A stretch of 64,000 nucleotides of DNA, from assembly GCA_017557665.1 (NCBI GenBank), contig JAFYYI010000092.1:1-64000 (forward strand), read 5' to 3'. This DNA comes from Muribaculaceae bacterium. GTDB taxonomy: Bacteria; Bacteroidota; Bacteroidia; Bacteroidales; Muribaculaceae. Numbering within the stretch: the first letter of the stretch is position 1; every line of letters starts with the position of its first letter. The notes under the pieces were generated by a model, which was given only the letters and a program-made list of their open reading frames with translations, searched no databases and was not told where the DNA came from. Below are positions 1 to 8,736 of the stretch, piece after piece. The translations under genes were made by a program, and so were the position numbers.

Positions 1-171
1 CTCTGCTGCCTCCAGCGTGTTAAGCGGCTGCTTAACGATGTATTGCAGGATGGGGTTGGGGAAGTAGTCTGCCAACGGGCGTTTGTTCACTGTGATTTCG
101 CCATTGCCTTCCTTCACGTATACGCGAGCGATAGCGGCTTTGCGGCGACCTACTGCATTAATCTGTTCCAT
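1..171 (-). CDS. rpsI: 30S ribosomal protein S9 (partial, N-terminal part)
   Basis: Only the first 57 codons are in the window; the gene runs off the left edge. The translation begins MEQINAVGRRKAAIARVYVK, the typical start of bacterial S9 with the GRRKxAxARV motif. S9 is a small-subunit ribosomal protein whose C-terminal tail, not seen here, reaches the decoding site. It starts five bases after the stop of rplM on the same strand. This L13-S9 pair is the standard bacterial operon, so it is almost certainly cotranscribed from the promoter upstream of rplM. Confidence 0.97.
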   Translation of the reverse strand, partial: MEQINAVGRRKAAIARVYVKEGNGEITVNKRPLADYFPNPILQYIVKQPLNTLEAAE

Positions 172-176
172 GCTTC

Positions 177-659
177 TTATTTAAGTTTGTTGATGTCAAT
201 AACCTTGGGATTCTGTGCCTCGTGGGGATGCTCCGGACCATTGTAAACGTGTACGTTCTTCAACAGCTGGGCGCCCAGACGGGTCTTGGGCAGCATACCC
301 TTGATGACTTGCATGTACAGGGGGTGCATACCCTTGCGCAGGTCTTTCTTCTTCTCACTCTTAGCTTGCAACTGAGCAGGGGTCGTGAAGCGCTGACCAC
401 CGGGATAGCCGGTGTAGCGTACATACTGGTGCTCGGTCCACTTCTTGCCGGTCATCTTGCACTTGTCGGCATTGATGATGATCACATTGTCGCCACAATC
501 AACGTGGGGAGTGTAATTGGGTTTGTACTTGCCACGCAGCAACTTAGCCACCTTGGAGCACAAGCGACCCAGGATCTGGTCGGTAGCATCCACTACCACC
601 CATTCCTTTTGAACGGTTTCGGCATTTGCCGAAATGGTTTTGTAACTTAAAGTATCCAC
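177..659 (-). CDS. rplM: 50S ribosomal protein L13
   Basis: The 160-residue product begins MDTLSYKTISAN, the N-terminal extension usual in Bacteroidota L13, followed by the conserved core: WVVVDATDQILGRLCSKVA, the HVDCGDN segment, the TGKKW motif and the KGMLPKTRLG block near residue 120. L13 binds 23S rRNA early in large-subunit assembly. The gene is directly followed by rpsI. A consensus promoter lies about 110 bases upstream and leaves a leader of roughly 105 nt. In other bacteria L13 can repress its own mRNA; a leader of this length would allow that, but this is inference. Confidence 0.98.
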   Translation of the reverse strand: MDTLSYKTISANAETVQKEWVVVDATDQILGRLCSKVAKLLRGKYKPNYTPHVDCGDNVIIINADKCKMTGKKWTEHQYVRYTGYPGGQRFTTPAQLQAKSEKKKDLRKGMHPLYMQVIKGMLPKTRLGAQLLKNVHVYNGPEHPHEAQNPKVIDINKLK

Positions 660-766
660 TTTTTAAAATCCTAATTAATAGTTAGTTAATTGCCTAAGCA
701 ACACCCTGCGGAACGGCCAAATTCCACAAGACATCGCCTAATTGGCTATTACTTTGATAATAATCG
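660..766 (-). promoter_or_regulatory. Untranslated leader of rplM (possible ribosomal-protein leader)
   Basis: This is the roughly 105-nt transcribed leader between the predicted start site and the rplM start codon. It contains short self-complementary stretches (for example TTGC-TTAG-GCAA near 689-700) and a GC-rich block unlike the AT-rich surroundings. Many ribosomal operons carry autoregulatory leaders. No defined motif could be confirmed by eye, so the regulatory reading is only a suggestion. Confidence 0.3.
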
Positions 767-771
767 GCGCG

Positions 772-803
772 CAAAGGTACTGCTTTACCCCGACCTGACC
801 AAA
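772..803 (-). promoter_or_regulatory. Promoter of rplM-rpsI
   Basis: Read on the minus strand, TTTG (800-803) is followed after 20 bases by TACCTTTG (772-779). This matches the Bacteroidota primary sigma factor consensus TTTG-N19-21-TAnnTTTG. Transcription should start near 766. Confidence 0.8.
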
Positions 804-1100
804 ACAAATCTCGCTTTAACCGCCTTAATCCACCAAAAATGGCGGCAATTTTATGATATTTAACAAAGATTAACCATTGAGATCGGCTATTCCTTCTTTT
901 TTTTGACCAAATCGGGCCGAAATCATGCCTTCATCTTGTCTCTTTTTTGAGAATGCTCAACAGCGTTATATAGCCTTTATGAACCAGACACGATGCTTTT
1001 TATCTTAAATAACACGAGACACGCAGTTGTCTGGAGCTATTGTTTTCATTTTTCATGAAGAATAATATATCATAAAACACATTCTCTAAATAATTAGTTA
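804..1100. other. Intergenic region, no gene seen
   Basis: This AT-rich stretch of about 300 bases lies between the rplM promoter and the small ORF at 1106. I see no ORF, RNA gene or strong hairpin in it. The only clear signal is TATCTTTG at 1101-1108, a possible -7 element for rightward transcription. Confidence 0.5.
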
Positions 1101-1105
1101 TATCT

Positions 1106-1417
1106 TTGTGTTTTACAAATAGCTTAAATCTAAACAATATTGCTAAGACCTATATATTTTTATTGTTGGCTCTTGCCACGCTTTCGGTACCGGCAAACGA
1201 CGGCAGAATCATTGCAACCGAAGTGGATACCGCTGCCAAGATGCTGACTCCAAAAATCGGCTGGATGGTAGTTAAAAGTGAAAATACGGCTCTTTATATC
1301 ATAAAAAAGAAGTACTGGCCCCGATACCTGTGCCTCACTGTTTTGGTTATTTCAATCTTGGGCTTGATAGTGTGGATAGTAAGGAAAATAATCAAATCCC
1401 GCAGGAAATCCAAGTAA
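1106..1417 (+). CDS. Hypothetical small membrane protein, possibly a gene remnant
   Basis: The open frame has 103 codons but starts at TTG, and a promoter-like TATCTTTG overlaps that TTG, so the true start should lie further downstream. The frame reads a hydrophobic signal-like stretch (IFLLLALATLSVPA), a short polar region, then one strong transmembrane helix near residues 75-95 followed by a basic tail (RKIIKSRRKSK). The first internal ATG, near 1239, would give about 59 residues. The missing ATG at the signal-like segment suggests either decay or a noncanonical start. I do not recognise a family. Confidence 0.35.
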   Translation: MCFTNSLNLNNIAKTYIFLLLALATLSVPANDGRIIATEVDTAAKMLTPKIGWMVVKSENTALYIIKKKYWPRYLCLTVLVISILGLIVWIVRKIIKSRRKSK

Positions 1418-1457
1418 AGCATTACAAGATAGAGGAGAATTATTCCTTTTAAACAGG

Positions 1458-1544
1458 GGCAGAACCCCGGCCCACGGAACAGGACGCAGCGGTGTCTTGC
1501 TGGACACGATGCAGTCGTTGTGTCGCGTGGGCCAGGGCTCTGCC
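1458..1544. terminator. Long imperfect hairpin between convergent genes
   Basis: The 19-base arms 1458-1476 and 1526-1544 are complementary at 17 of 19 positions, and the two exceptions are G-U type pairs. Inside lies a second hairpin, GTGTC-N6-GACAC (1492-1507). The right arm also folds on itself (CAGGGC-TCT-GCCCTG). It sits between the convergent ends of the small ORF and the acyl-CoA synthetase gene and could terminate both. It lacks a T tract, so a REP-like repeat is an alternative. Confidence 0.5.
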
Positions 1545-1557
1545 CTGGTAGGTAGTA

Positions 1558-3618
1558 TTACTTCTCGACGCGGATGCGGGCGTCAACGGCGGTGACGTGG
1601 TCGGGACCGGCCAGCAGCGGATTGATGTCCATCTCCTTGATCTCGGGAGCGTAGTGGAGCATGGTCGAGAGGCGGCAGATAATCTTCACATAGGTGGCCT
1701 CGTCAAGACCTTGCTTGCCACGGGTGCCCTGGATGATCTTGTAGCCCTTGAGGGAGCGCACCATACGCTCAGCCTCGGGCTGTGACAGGGGCGCCAGACC
1801 GAACTGCACGTCCTTGAGCACCTCGACGAAGATACCACCCAGACCGCACAGCACGTTGTGTCCGAAGGTGGGCTCAAACTTGGCGCCGATGAACAGCTCG
1901 GTGCCACTAATCATCTTCTGGATCATCACGGCGGTGGCGTCGGGAATCTGCATCATACGGTCAAACTCGGCCTCCAGTTGTGCATCGTCCTTGACGTTGA
2001 GCGTCACGCCGCCCACGTCGCTCTTGTGCACGGGACCAACGACCTTGACGACGATGGGATAGCCCATCTCGCGCGCTGCAGCAACGAGTTCGTCACGGTT
2101 GGCCGAAACCTTCTCGGGCACGACGGGGATAGCGGCTGCCTGCAACAGGGCGCGCACGTCGTCGGGGGCGATGTAGCCGTCCTCCTTGATGCCGTCGATG
2201 ATGGCGCGAACGGCCTTGACATCCACCTCGGGACAGAGGTTGTCTGTCGTAGCGGGCTTGGGCGTGTCGCTCACGCGGATGAGCGCTTCGGCCAGAGCCA
2301 CCTCATCGGCAAAGTTCACATGACCCTTGTCGATGAACTCCTTCACCTCGCGGCCGGCAATATTCAGGCAAGGCAGCACGGGGAAGATGGGCTTCTTGCA
2401 GGTGAGCATCTTCTCATGCAGCACGTTGTAGGCGTCGTCGCAGGGCACCAGACCTGGTGTGCCGAAGATTACCACGATAGCGTCCACGTTGTCGTAACGC
2501 TTCTCGCAGAAGTCAATGCAGATGCCCAGGTGTTCGGGAGTACCTGTGGCCAGGAAGTCGATGGGGTTGGCTACCGATGAGCCGGGATAGAGCTGTGCCT
2601 TGAGTTCCTCGCCGATCTTGGCATCGAGCAGGGGCACGTTCATGCCACCCTTGCTCAGCGCATCGGTCAACATCACGCCAGGGCCTCCGGCATGGGTGAC
2701 GATGGCCACGTTCTTGCCGGTCATCTCGGGCAAGGTGAGCACGCAGCCGATAGTGGTCAACTGGTCGCGCGAGTAGCAGCGCACGATACCTGCCTTGCGG
2801 AACAGGGCATCGACAGCGGTGTCACTCGATGCGATGGCACCGGTGTGGCTTGATGCGGCGCGGCTACCGCTCTCGCTCGAACCCGACTTGACGGCGGCGA
2901 TGCGGCAACCCTTACTGATGAGCGAGCGTGCATGCTTGAGCAGACGCTCTGGGTGGGAGATGTTCTCGATATAGAGCAGCTTGACCTTGGAGTCGCGCTC
3001 GGGGTCAAAGTGTTCGTCCATGTATTCCAGCACGTCCTCGATGCCGATCTGCTTGCCGTTGCCGATGGACCAGACGCTGTTGAACTGCAAGCCCTTGCTC
3101 ACACCCGAGTCGATGATGAATACGGCAGTGGCACCCGAGCCGCTGATGAAGTCGGCTCCCTTGGGGTTTAAGGCGGGAATGGGCAGCGTGAACACGCTGT
3201 GGTGGTTGGTGGTCAACAGGCCGATGCAGTTGGGACCGATGAGTGCGGCACCATATTTCTCGCAGGTGTCCAGAATGTGCTGCTCCAGCACGGCGCCCTC
3301 GTGGGTCTCCTCTCCAAAGCCGGCACTGATGATAATGAACGCGCGCACGCCCTTGTGCTCGGTCAAGTAATCAACATACTCGGGGCAGTACTTGGCTGCC
3401 ACAACCAGGATAGCCAGGTCGGCGTTGGGCAGGTCCTTCATGTCGTGGTGGGCCTTGATGCCCTGCACCACATCCTCCTTGGGATTGAGAACGTGAAGTT
3501 CGCCCTTGAAACCGCCCTGCTTCAAGTTGCGCACGATAGCGCCACCGGGCTTCTGCTCGTTGTTGCTGCCGCCAATGACGACAATACTCTGTGGATTCAG
3601 TAATTGCTGGTTAATCAT
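1558..3618 (-). CDS. ADP-forming acyl-CoA (acetyl-CoA) synthetase, fused alpha-beta
   Basis: This 686-residue protein catalyses the reversible acyl-CoA + ADP + Pi to acid + CoA + ATP, conserving energy at the end of fermentation. Visible parts are an N-terminal CoA-binding Rossmann domain (SIVVIGGSNN near residue 11, LIGPNCIG near 126), a succinyl-CoA-ligase-like domain with the phosphorylated histidine in SSHTGA (His258), and a C-terminal ATP-grasp domain from about residue 470 (YPIVVKVVGP, the HKSDVGGV motif). Both subunits of the archaeal enzyme are fused, as is usual in bacteria. The substrate range cannot be read from sequence. The nearby indolepyruvate oxidoreductase suggests that arylacetyl-CoA as well as acetyl-CoA is possible. 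Confidence 0.9.
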   Translation of the reverse strand: MINQQLLNPQSIVVIGGSNNEQKPGGAIVRNLKQGGFKGELHVLNPKEDVVQGIKAHHDMKDLPNADLAILVVAAKYCPEYVDYLTEHKGVRAFIIISAGFGEETHEGAVLEQHILDTCEKYGAALIGPNCIGLLTTNHHSVFTLPIPALNPKGADFISGSGATAVFIIDSGVSKGLQFNSVWSIGNGKQIGIEDVLEYMDEHFDPERDSKVKLLYIENISHPERLLKHARSLISKGCRIAAVKSGSSESGSRAASSHTGAIASSDTAVDALFRKAGIVRCYSRDQLTTIGCVLTLPEMTGKNVAIVTHAGGPGVMLTDALSKGGMNVPLLDAKIGEELKAQLYPGSSVANPIDFLATGTPEHLGICIDFCEKRYDNVDAIVVIFGTPGLVPCDDAYNVLHEKMLTCKKPIFPVLPCLNIAGREVKEFIDKGHVNFADEVALAEALIRVSDTPKPATTDNLCPEVDVKAVRAIIDGIKEDGYIAPDDVRALLQAAAIPVVPEKVSANRDELVAAAREMGYPIVVKVVGPVHKSDVGGVTLNVKDDAQLEAEFDRMMQIPDATAVMIQKMISGTELFIGAKFEPTFGHNVLCGLGGIFVEVLKDVQFGLAPLSQPEAERMVRSLKGYKIIQGTRGKQGLDEATYVKIICRLSTMLHYAPEIKEMDINPLLAGPDHVTAVDARIRVEK

Positions 3619-3667
3619 TTAATTTGGTCTTTAGTCGTTGGTTTATGGTGATTTTCTAATTTGGCGG

Positions 3668-3697
3668 CAAAGGTACAAAAAAAACGGCATTGGCAAA
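3668..3697 (-). promoter_or_regulatory. Promoter of the acyl-CoA synthetase gene
   Basis: On the minus strand, TTTG (3694-3697) and TACCTTTG (3668-3675) are separated by 18 bases. The start site would be near 3661, leaving a leader of about 43 nt. Confidence 0.65.
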
Positions 3698-3731
3698 AAG
3701 AAAAGCAACCGATTCCTCAGTCGCTTTTCTT
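3698..3731 (-). terminator. Terminator of the dockerin-like protein gene
   Basis: The inverted repeat AAGAAAAGC (3698-3706) / GCTTTTCTT (3723-3731) has a 9-bp perfect stem. Read leftward it is followed by more T residues. It lies just past the end of the minus-strand gene at 3795. Confidence 0.55.
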
Positions 3732-3794
3732 ATTGTGTTGTCTGGACAACAGCAACGCTCTTGAATTAGAGGCTGGCCAGTGGTTGCGGTGCCC

Positions 3795-4709
3795 TTATTT
3801 TGCCTCCAATATCTTGCCGATGGTCAGTGTCACGTCGGTGATGTTGAACATGCCGTCGCAGTTCACGTCGCCCAATTCAGGCTCTGCGTCTAATGTCATC
3901 AGCAAGCCGATCATGTCGACAACATCGGTGATGCTTATCGAGCCATCGCCGTTCAAGTCGCCCAGCACCGAGTGGGATTCTCCGCGCAGTGGAATGGTGA
4001 CCAGAGGCACACCGGCTGTTTCACAATAGACCTTGAGGGTCGCTGAATGCGAGCCACAGGAGCGCGGAACATAGTTGATGGCCACAGTGCAGATGTTCAC
4101 GATGGAACTCGATTTCACAATCATGGCCCCGAAACAGTTGCTGTCTTCACCTTCAATGGTGAACGAATAATTGTTTGAGTGGTTGGGTGCCACATTGAGC
4201 ATGGGGTTATTGGACCTGACAACCGGCGTGTTAGGGTCGTGGGGTACCTCGTAGTCAGCAAACCTGACGGCGCCTCTGCGGGTCACAATCTGACCAACGT
4301 GTGCGGTGAATTCTTCGGTGCGATTGTTCACAAAGGTTTCAGGATAGAACGGCTCTGCATCAAGCGGAATAGCCACATTCTCGGCACCTGGGCTGGACAA
4401 GACCAGGTTAACAGGCCAGTTGTACTCCGACACTGGTTTGCATTTCACCTTAACGGTAACACCGGCAGCTGCGGCATCTGGAGTGATGGTCTCGGGAGTC
4501 ACTTCATAGAAATAGGTGTGGCGTCCCTCAAGCGTCAGATTGATGTTGTCGGTGAGGTCTTGGCCTGTGACGTTAAATCTCAGGGTCACGGGATAACCGA
4601 TCTCGATATCGCCGAAATCCAGGCTCTCAACATTCGCAGAGATGACACCGGCCTGTCCTTGGACCATCGCAAACAGGAGTGCAAACAGGAAAAGTATTCG
4701 ATATTTCAT
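3795..4709 (-). CDS. Secreted protein with C-terminal dockerin-like domain
   Basis: The 304-residue product has a signal peptide (MKYRILFLFALLFAMVQGQA), a body of beta-rich Ig-like sequence starting SANVESLDFGDIEIGYPV (resembling the ASPM/BACON-type N-terminal strand pattern), and a C-terminal pair of calcium-binding repeats: GDLNGDGSISITDVVDMI and GDVNCDGMFNITDVTLTI. Each repeat has the DxNxDGxxxxxD loop of type I dockerins. Such domains are common on exported Bacteroidales proteins that are not part of a cellulosome, and no cohesin gene is visible nearby. The function of the body is unknown. It lies between, and on the same strand as, dapF and the synthetase, with its own terminator. Confidence 0.8.
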   Translation of the reverse strand: MKYRILFLFALLFAMVQGQAGVISANVESLDFGDIEIGYPVTLRFNVTGQDLTDNINLTLEGRHTYFYEVTPETITPDAAAAGVTVKVKCKPVSEYNWPVNLVLSSPGAENVAIPLDAEPFYPETFVNNRTEEFTAHVGQIVTRRGAVRFADYEVPHDPNTPVVRSNNPMLNVAPNHSNNYSFTIEGEDSNCFGAMIVKSSSIVNICTVAINYVPRSCGSHSATLKVYCETAGVPLVTIPLRGESHSVLGDLNGDGSISITDVVDMIGLLMTLDAEPELGDVNCDGMFNITDVTLTIGKILEAK

Positions 4710-4816
4710 ATTGCTATATTGTTTTTAAAATTTTGAAAAATCGCAAATCATTGAATCAGAATGCAAATATCCTCATTTTATATGAGATATGCAAACTATT
4801 TACACAAAATCACCGA

Positions 4817-5641
4817 TTACGGTGTGGGCAGTTCTGCTGTGCCCTCAAAGGCGATGGTCGCAGGGCCACTCAGGTAAACGTGGCCGTCGTCCTCGCGCCA
4901 GTCGATGTCAAGGGTGCCGCCGTCCATGATGATACGGGATTGTCGGCCGCAGCGGCCGGTGATTGCGGCGGCGACTGCGGCTGCACAAGCGCCAGTTCCA
5001 CAAGCCATTGTGATGCCGCTACCGCGTTCCCACACGCGCATGCGGATGCCCTCCTCTGTAACCTGGGCAAACTCGATATTGCAACGCTCGGGGAAACGGG
5101 GATGATGTTCCAGCCGGGGACCCTCGCGGGTCACATCGACGGCATCGATGTCGTCAACAAAAATGACGTAATGGGGATTGCCCATCGAGACAAACACGCC
5201 CTCGGGCAACGCTTCGCCCTCAGTCAAGAACAGGCGCTTGTCTTCCAGGACGGGAGCCGATATATCCACCGTAACGCTTTCAACGATGCCTTCGTCATTG
5301 ACATCCAGGTCAAGCAGCTTGACGCCCGAGGCTGTCAGCAGGCGGATGTGCCGCTTGTCGGTCATTCCGCGCTCATAGACATATTTGCCGATGCAGCGGC
5401 AGGCGTTGCCGCACATGAGTCCTTCCGAGCCGTCGGCGTTGAAAATGCGCATGGTGAAGTCGGCGTCGGGCGTCGGCGACTTGCCGATGAGCACCAGGCC
5501 GTCACTGCCGATGCCAAAGTGGTAACGGCTCCAGGCGATGGATACCGCCTCGGGATTCTCAATAGGGTAGAGGGAAGTGTCCACAAAGATGTAGTCATTT
5601 CCCACGCCATGCATCTTGATAAAATGAATTGTCTGATTCAT
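4817..5641 (-). CDS. dapF: Diaminopimelate epimerase
   Basis: This enzyme converts LL- to meso-diaminopimelate, supplying peptidoglycan cross-links and lysine. The catalytic cysteine pair is visible: MCGNACRC (Cys77 counted from the chosen start) and ACGTGACAAA near residue 210. The N-terminus [15 protein letters not shown] is the family signature. The frame is open up to 5665, but a -7 box at 5663-5670 would place the transcription start inside that extension, so I chose the ATG at 5641 (274 residues, normal family length). The malY-like gene on the other strand is divergent. Confidence 0.95.
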   Translation of the reverse strand: MNQTIHFIKMHGVGNDYIFVDTSLYPIENPEAVSIAWSRYHFGIGSDGLVLIGKSPTPDADFTMRIFNADGSEGLMCGNACRCIGKYVYERGMTDKRHIRLLTASGVKLLDLDVNDEGIVESVTVDISAPVLEDKRLFLTEGEALPEGVFVSMGNPHYVIFVDDIDAVDVTREGPRLEHHPRFPERCNIEFAQVTEEGIRMRVWERGSGITMACGTGACAAAVAAAITGRCGRQSRIIMDGGTLDIDWREDDGHVYLSGPATIAFEGTAELPTP

Positions 5642-5662
5642 CATGTTTTGAATTAAGGTCTG

Positions 5663-5670
5663 CAAAAGTA
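5663..5670 (-). promoter_or_regulatory. -7 element of the dapF promoter
   Basis: TACTTTTG on the minus strand matches TAnnTTTG. Its position implies transcription starting near 5656, which rules out the longer dapF start at 5665. No clear -33 element is seen. Confidence 0.55.
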
Positions 5671-5692
5671 ATCATAATTCAGAAAAATACCC

Positions 5693-5700
5693 TAAATTTG
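5693..5700 (+). promoter_or_regulatory. -7 element of the malY-like gene promoter
   Basis: TAAATTTG on the plus strand lies 53 bases before the start codon at 5754. It fits the TAnnTTTG consensus, but a matching -33 TTTG is not evident. Confidence 0.5.
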
Positions 5701-5753
5701 CGGCCAGTTTTATCAACTTTATTTGTTTTCCTTAAATCAAAAATAAAACTCTA

Positions 5754-6941
5754 ATGCCGAAATACAATTTTGACCTCTGTATTGATCGACGTGGCACCCA
5801 TTGTAAAAAAGTTGACATGTTGGATGACCTCTATGGGCGTCACGATTTGCTCCCCTTATGGATAGCTGACATGGACTTCCCCGTGTGTCCCGAAATCAGT
5901 GATGCGCTGGTGTCGCGGTTCGGTGACCATCCCATCTACGGATACACTCTTCCGTATGACGAGTATTGGCAATCGATTATCGACTGGCAACGTCGTCGCA
6001 ACGGCTTTGAAATCAGTCGAGAAGAGATGACATTCATGCCTGGTGGAATGCCTGCCCTGGGCATGGTTCTCAACTTCTACACCAATCCCGGTGATCGCGT
6101 GGTGCTGCAGGAGCCTGTGTACTACGACTTCAAGGATGTAATTGAAGGGAACCGTCGATTAGCGGTGCGCAACAACCTTGTACCCACTGGTGACCATTTC
6201 TATCGAATGGACCTTGACGACCTGGAGCGTGTTTTCATTGAGCAGAAACCGCGACTTATGATAGTTTGCAACCCTCAGAATCCCATAGGCATCGTGTGGA
6301 AAAAAGAAGAACTGCAACAAGTCGCCACACTGGCTCGCAAGCATAATGTGATTATCTTCAGTGACGAGGTGTTCGGCGACATTACACTCTTTGGGCACAA
6401 GCACATCCCACTGGCCACAGTGAGCGAGGATGCGGCAGCTGTGACCATTACCTGTGGATCGCCTGGAAAGACATTCAATATTCCGGGAGTGAAAAGCACT
6501 TGGCTGGTCATCAAGAACCCGGAATTGCGTCAGGAATTCTACCGTTGGGTAGAGGTGAACGAGTTGTGCAATGCCAATATCACGGCACTGCTCGCCACCG
6601 AGGTGGGTTATCGTTATTGTGAGCCTTGGCTCGAGGCCTGCAAGCAATATATCGAGCAGAATGTCCTCTATGTTTCTCAATACTGCAAAGAACACATCCC
6701 CGGCATCTATGCCATCAAGCCGCAAGCGTCATTCCTGATGTGGCTCGACTGCAGGCGATTAGGACTTGATCATGCCGAACTGGTGCGCTTCTTTGCCGAA
6801 AAAGCCCATCTTGCTCTCAATGATGGCGAAATCTATGGCGTTCCTGGCTATTGCCACATGCGACTGAATGTGGGAACTCCGCGCGGGCGCCTTGAACAGG
6901 CCATGCATCAACTCGAAGCCGCCGTCAAGTCGCTGAAATAA
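5754..6941 (+). CDS. PLP-dependent aminotransferase / cystathionine beta-lyase, MalY-PatB type
   Basis: The 395-residue product is a fold-type I PLP enzyme. The start NFDLCIDRRGTHCKKVDM and LWIADMDFPVCPEI is characteristic of the MalY/PatB group. NPQNPIG (173-179) and SDEVFGDI (203-210) hold cofactor contacts, and the Schiff-base lysine is Lys239 in CGSPGKTFNIPG. Members cleave cystathionine or other C-S bonds, or act as transaminases; which reaction applies here is open. A terminator follows, so it is probably transcribed alone rather than with the downstream iorAB operon. Confidence 0.85.
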   Translation: MPKYNFDLCIDRRGTHCKKVDMLDDLYGRHDLLPLWIADMDFPVCPEISDALVSRFGDHPIYGYTLPYDEYWQSIIDWQRRRNGFEISREEMTFMPGGMPALGMVLNFYTNPGDRVVLQEPVYYDFKDVIEGNRRLAVRNNLVPTGDHFYRMDLDDLERVFIEQKPRLMIVCNPQNPIGIVWKKEELQQVATLARKHNVIIFSDEVFGDITLFGHKHIPLATVSEDAAAVTITCGSPGKTFNIPGVKSTWLVIKNPELRQEFYRWVEVNELCNANITALLATEVGYRYCEPWLEACKQYIEQNVLYVSQYCKEHIPGIYAIKPQASFLMWLDCRRLGLDHAELVRFFAEKAHLALNDGEIYGVPGYCHMRLNVGTPRGRLEQAMHQLEAAVKSLK

Positions 6942-6968
6942 TCCCATCATCGGAAATCGGCCTTAAAC

Positions 6969-7002
6969 AGAAAGGGGAGGCAGCCGTGTTTGCCTCCTTT
7001 CC
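6969..7002 (+). terminator. Terminator after the malY-like gene
   Basis: The GC-rich hairpin AAAGGGGAGGCA-N7-TGCCTCCTTTC has an 11-bp stem with one bulge. It lies about 30 bases after the stop codon and has no strong T tract. Confidence 0.6.
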
Positions 7003-7032
7003 TGCTGATATTGGTCAAAAATCCTTAAAAAA

Positions 7033-7063
7033 TTTGTGGGGTGGTAATTATTGTGTAACTTTG
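7033..7063 (+). promoter_or_regulatory. Promoter of the iorA-iorB-aminotransferase operon
   Basis: TTTG (7033-7036), 19 bases, TAACTTTG (7056-7063) is a near-perfect Bacteroidota consensus. The leader before the iorA ATG would be about 55 nt. Confidence 0.8.
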
Positions 7064-7125
7064 TGACGTGAATGAATACTTCTAATACATTTGTAGAGAG
7101 ATAATACTAGTTAAACCTTATAATA

Positions 7126-8736
7126 ATGAGAAAGTTACTCTTAGGTGATGAGGCTATCGCCCAGGGCGCGCTTGACGCGGGTCTGAGTGGTGTGTATGCC
7201 TATCCAGGTACTCCTTCGACCGAGATCACGGAGTACATTCAGAATTCCAAGTTAGCGGTGGAACGCAACGTTCATCGCCGCTGGTGTACCAACGAAAAGA
7301 CGGCTATGGAGGCTGCCCTCGGTATGTCCTTCATGGGCAAGCGTGCGCTGGTCTGCATGAAGCATGTGGGCCTGAACGTGTGCGCCGACCCGTTCGTTAA
7401 CTCGGGCATGACGGGTGTGAACGGTGGTCTGGTGGTCCTCGTGGCCGACGACCCCTCGATGCACTCTTCACAGGACGAGCAGGACAGCCGCTTCTATGGT
7501 AAGTTCGCGATGATTCCCACGCTGGAGCCCAGCACTCAGCAGGAGGCCTACGACATGATGGAGAAGGCCTATGAGTTGAGCGAGGAGGTTTGCCTCCCCG
7601 TGCTCATGCGCGTGACCACCCGCATGGCCCACAGCCGTGCCGTGGTAGAGGTGAAAGAGACTCCCCGTGCCGAGAACGAATTGAACTATGACGCCAAGGC
7701 CAGCCATTGGGTATTGCTGCCCGGCAACGCCATCAAGCGCAATATCACAGTTACGGGCCAGCAGGCCGAACTCGAGGAGCGTGCCGTTAAGAGCGAGTAC
7801 AACAAGTATATCGATGGTCCCGACCACTCGATGGGCGTTATCGCCACGGGTATTGCTTACAACTACCTGATGGAGTGCTATCCCGACGGTTGCCCCTATC
7901 CCGTGCTCAAGATCAGCCAGTATCCCATGCCCAAGGAGCTCATCCGCCGCATGACCGCTGATTGTGACGCTGTGCTTATCGCCGAGGAGGGCCAGCCCTT
8001 CGTCGAGGATCTCGTGCGTGGTGTGATGCCCGGTAATGCTGTGATCAAGGGTCGCCTCACTGGCGAACTGCCCCGCACTGGCGAGCTGAACCCCGATGCA
8101 CTGAAGAAGGCCCTGGGTCTGCCCGTGAGCGAGGGTTATCCCAGCTGTGAGAATGTCGCTCCGCGTCCCCCCGCATTGTGCCAGGGCTGCGGCCACCGCG
8201 ACGTTTACACCGCCCTGAACGAGGTGCTGAAGGAGTATCCCAATGCCCGCGTGTTTGGCGACATCGGTTGCTATACGCTCGGTTTCATGCCTCCCTTCAA
8301 GGCCATCCACTCGTGTGTTGACATGGGCGCCAGCATCACCATGGCCAAGGGTGCTGCCGATGCCGGTCAGTGGCCCGCAGTGGCTATCATCGGTGACTCG
8401 ACCTTCACCCACTCGGGTATGACGGGTCTGCTCGATGCCATCAACGAGAATGCCAACATCACCGTTATCATCAGCGACAACCTCACCACCGGTATGACGG
8501 GCGGTCAGGATTCGGCTGGCACTAACAAGTTCGAGGCTATCTGCCGTGGCTTGGGTATGACCGACGAGCACTTGAAGGTGGTCGTTCCCCTGCCCAAGAA
8601 CATGCCCGAGATCACGCAAGTGATGCGTGACGAGATCAACTATCGCGGTACCAGCGTGATTATCCCGCGCCGCGAGTGCATGCAAACATTACAACGTCAT
8701 CTCAAACAAAAGAAAGCACAGGAGGCAAAGCAATGA
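7126..8736 (+). CDS. iorA: Indolepyruvate ferredoxin oxidoreductase, alpha subunit
   Basis: IorA with IorB oxidatively decarboxylates aryl-pyruvates (from Trp, Phe, Tyr) to aryl-acetyl-CoA using thiamine diphosphate. The N-terminal pyrimidine-binding domain begins LLGDEAIAQGALDAGLSG and contains YPGTPSTEI. The C-terminal thiamine-diphosphate domain shows LCQGCGHRDVY, GDIGCYTLG and GDSTFTHSGMTGL. At 536 residues it ends at RRECMQTLQRHLKQ and lacks the C-terminal 2[4Fe-4S] ferredoxin domain (no CxxCxxC cluster) found in many archaeal IorA proteins. The electron path to ferredoxin must therefore use another route. It overlaps iorB by 4 bases. Confidence 0.93.
   Translation: MRKLLLGDEAIAQGALDAGLSGVYAYPGTPSTEITEYIQNSKLAVERNVHRRWCTNEKTAMEAALGMSFMGKRALVCMKHVGLNVCADPFVNSGMTGVNGGLVVLVADDPSMHSSQDEQDSRFYGKFAMIPTLEPSTQQEAYDMMEKAYELSEEVCLPVLMRVTTRMAHSRAVVEVKETPRAENELNYDAKASHWVLLPGNAIKRNITVTGQQAELEERAVKSEYNKYIDGPDHSMGVIATGIAYNYLMECYPDGCPYPVLKISQYPMPKELIRRMTADCDAVLIAEEGQPFVEDLVRGVMPGNAVIKGRLTGELPRTGELNPDALKKALGLPVSEGYPSCENVAPRPPALCQGCGHRDVYTALNEVLKEYPNARVFGDIGCYTLGFMPPFKAIHSCVDMGASITMAKGAADAGQWPAVAIIGDSTFTHSGMTGLLDAINENANITVIISDNLTTGMTGGQDSAGTNKFEAICRGLGMTDEHLKVVVPLPKNMPEITQVMRDEINYRGTSVIIPRRECMQTLQRHLKQKKAQEAKQ

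Noticed and set aside
7468..8685. 405-codon frame opposite iorA
   Set aside because: It is antisense to a well-defined gene. The His/Gly/Val-rich translation is typical of the reverse frame of biased codon use.
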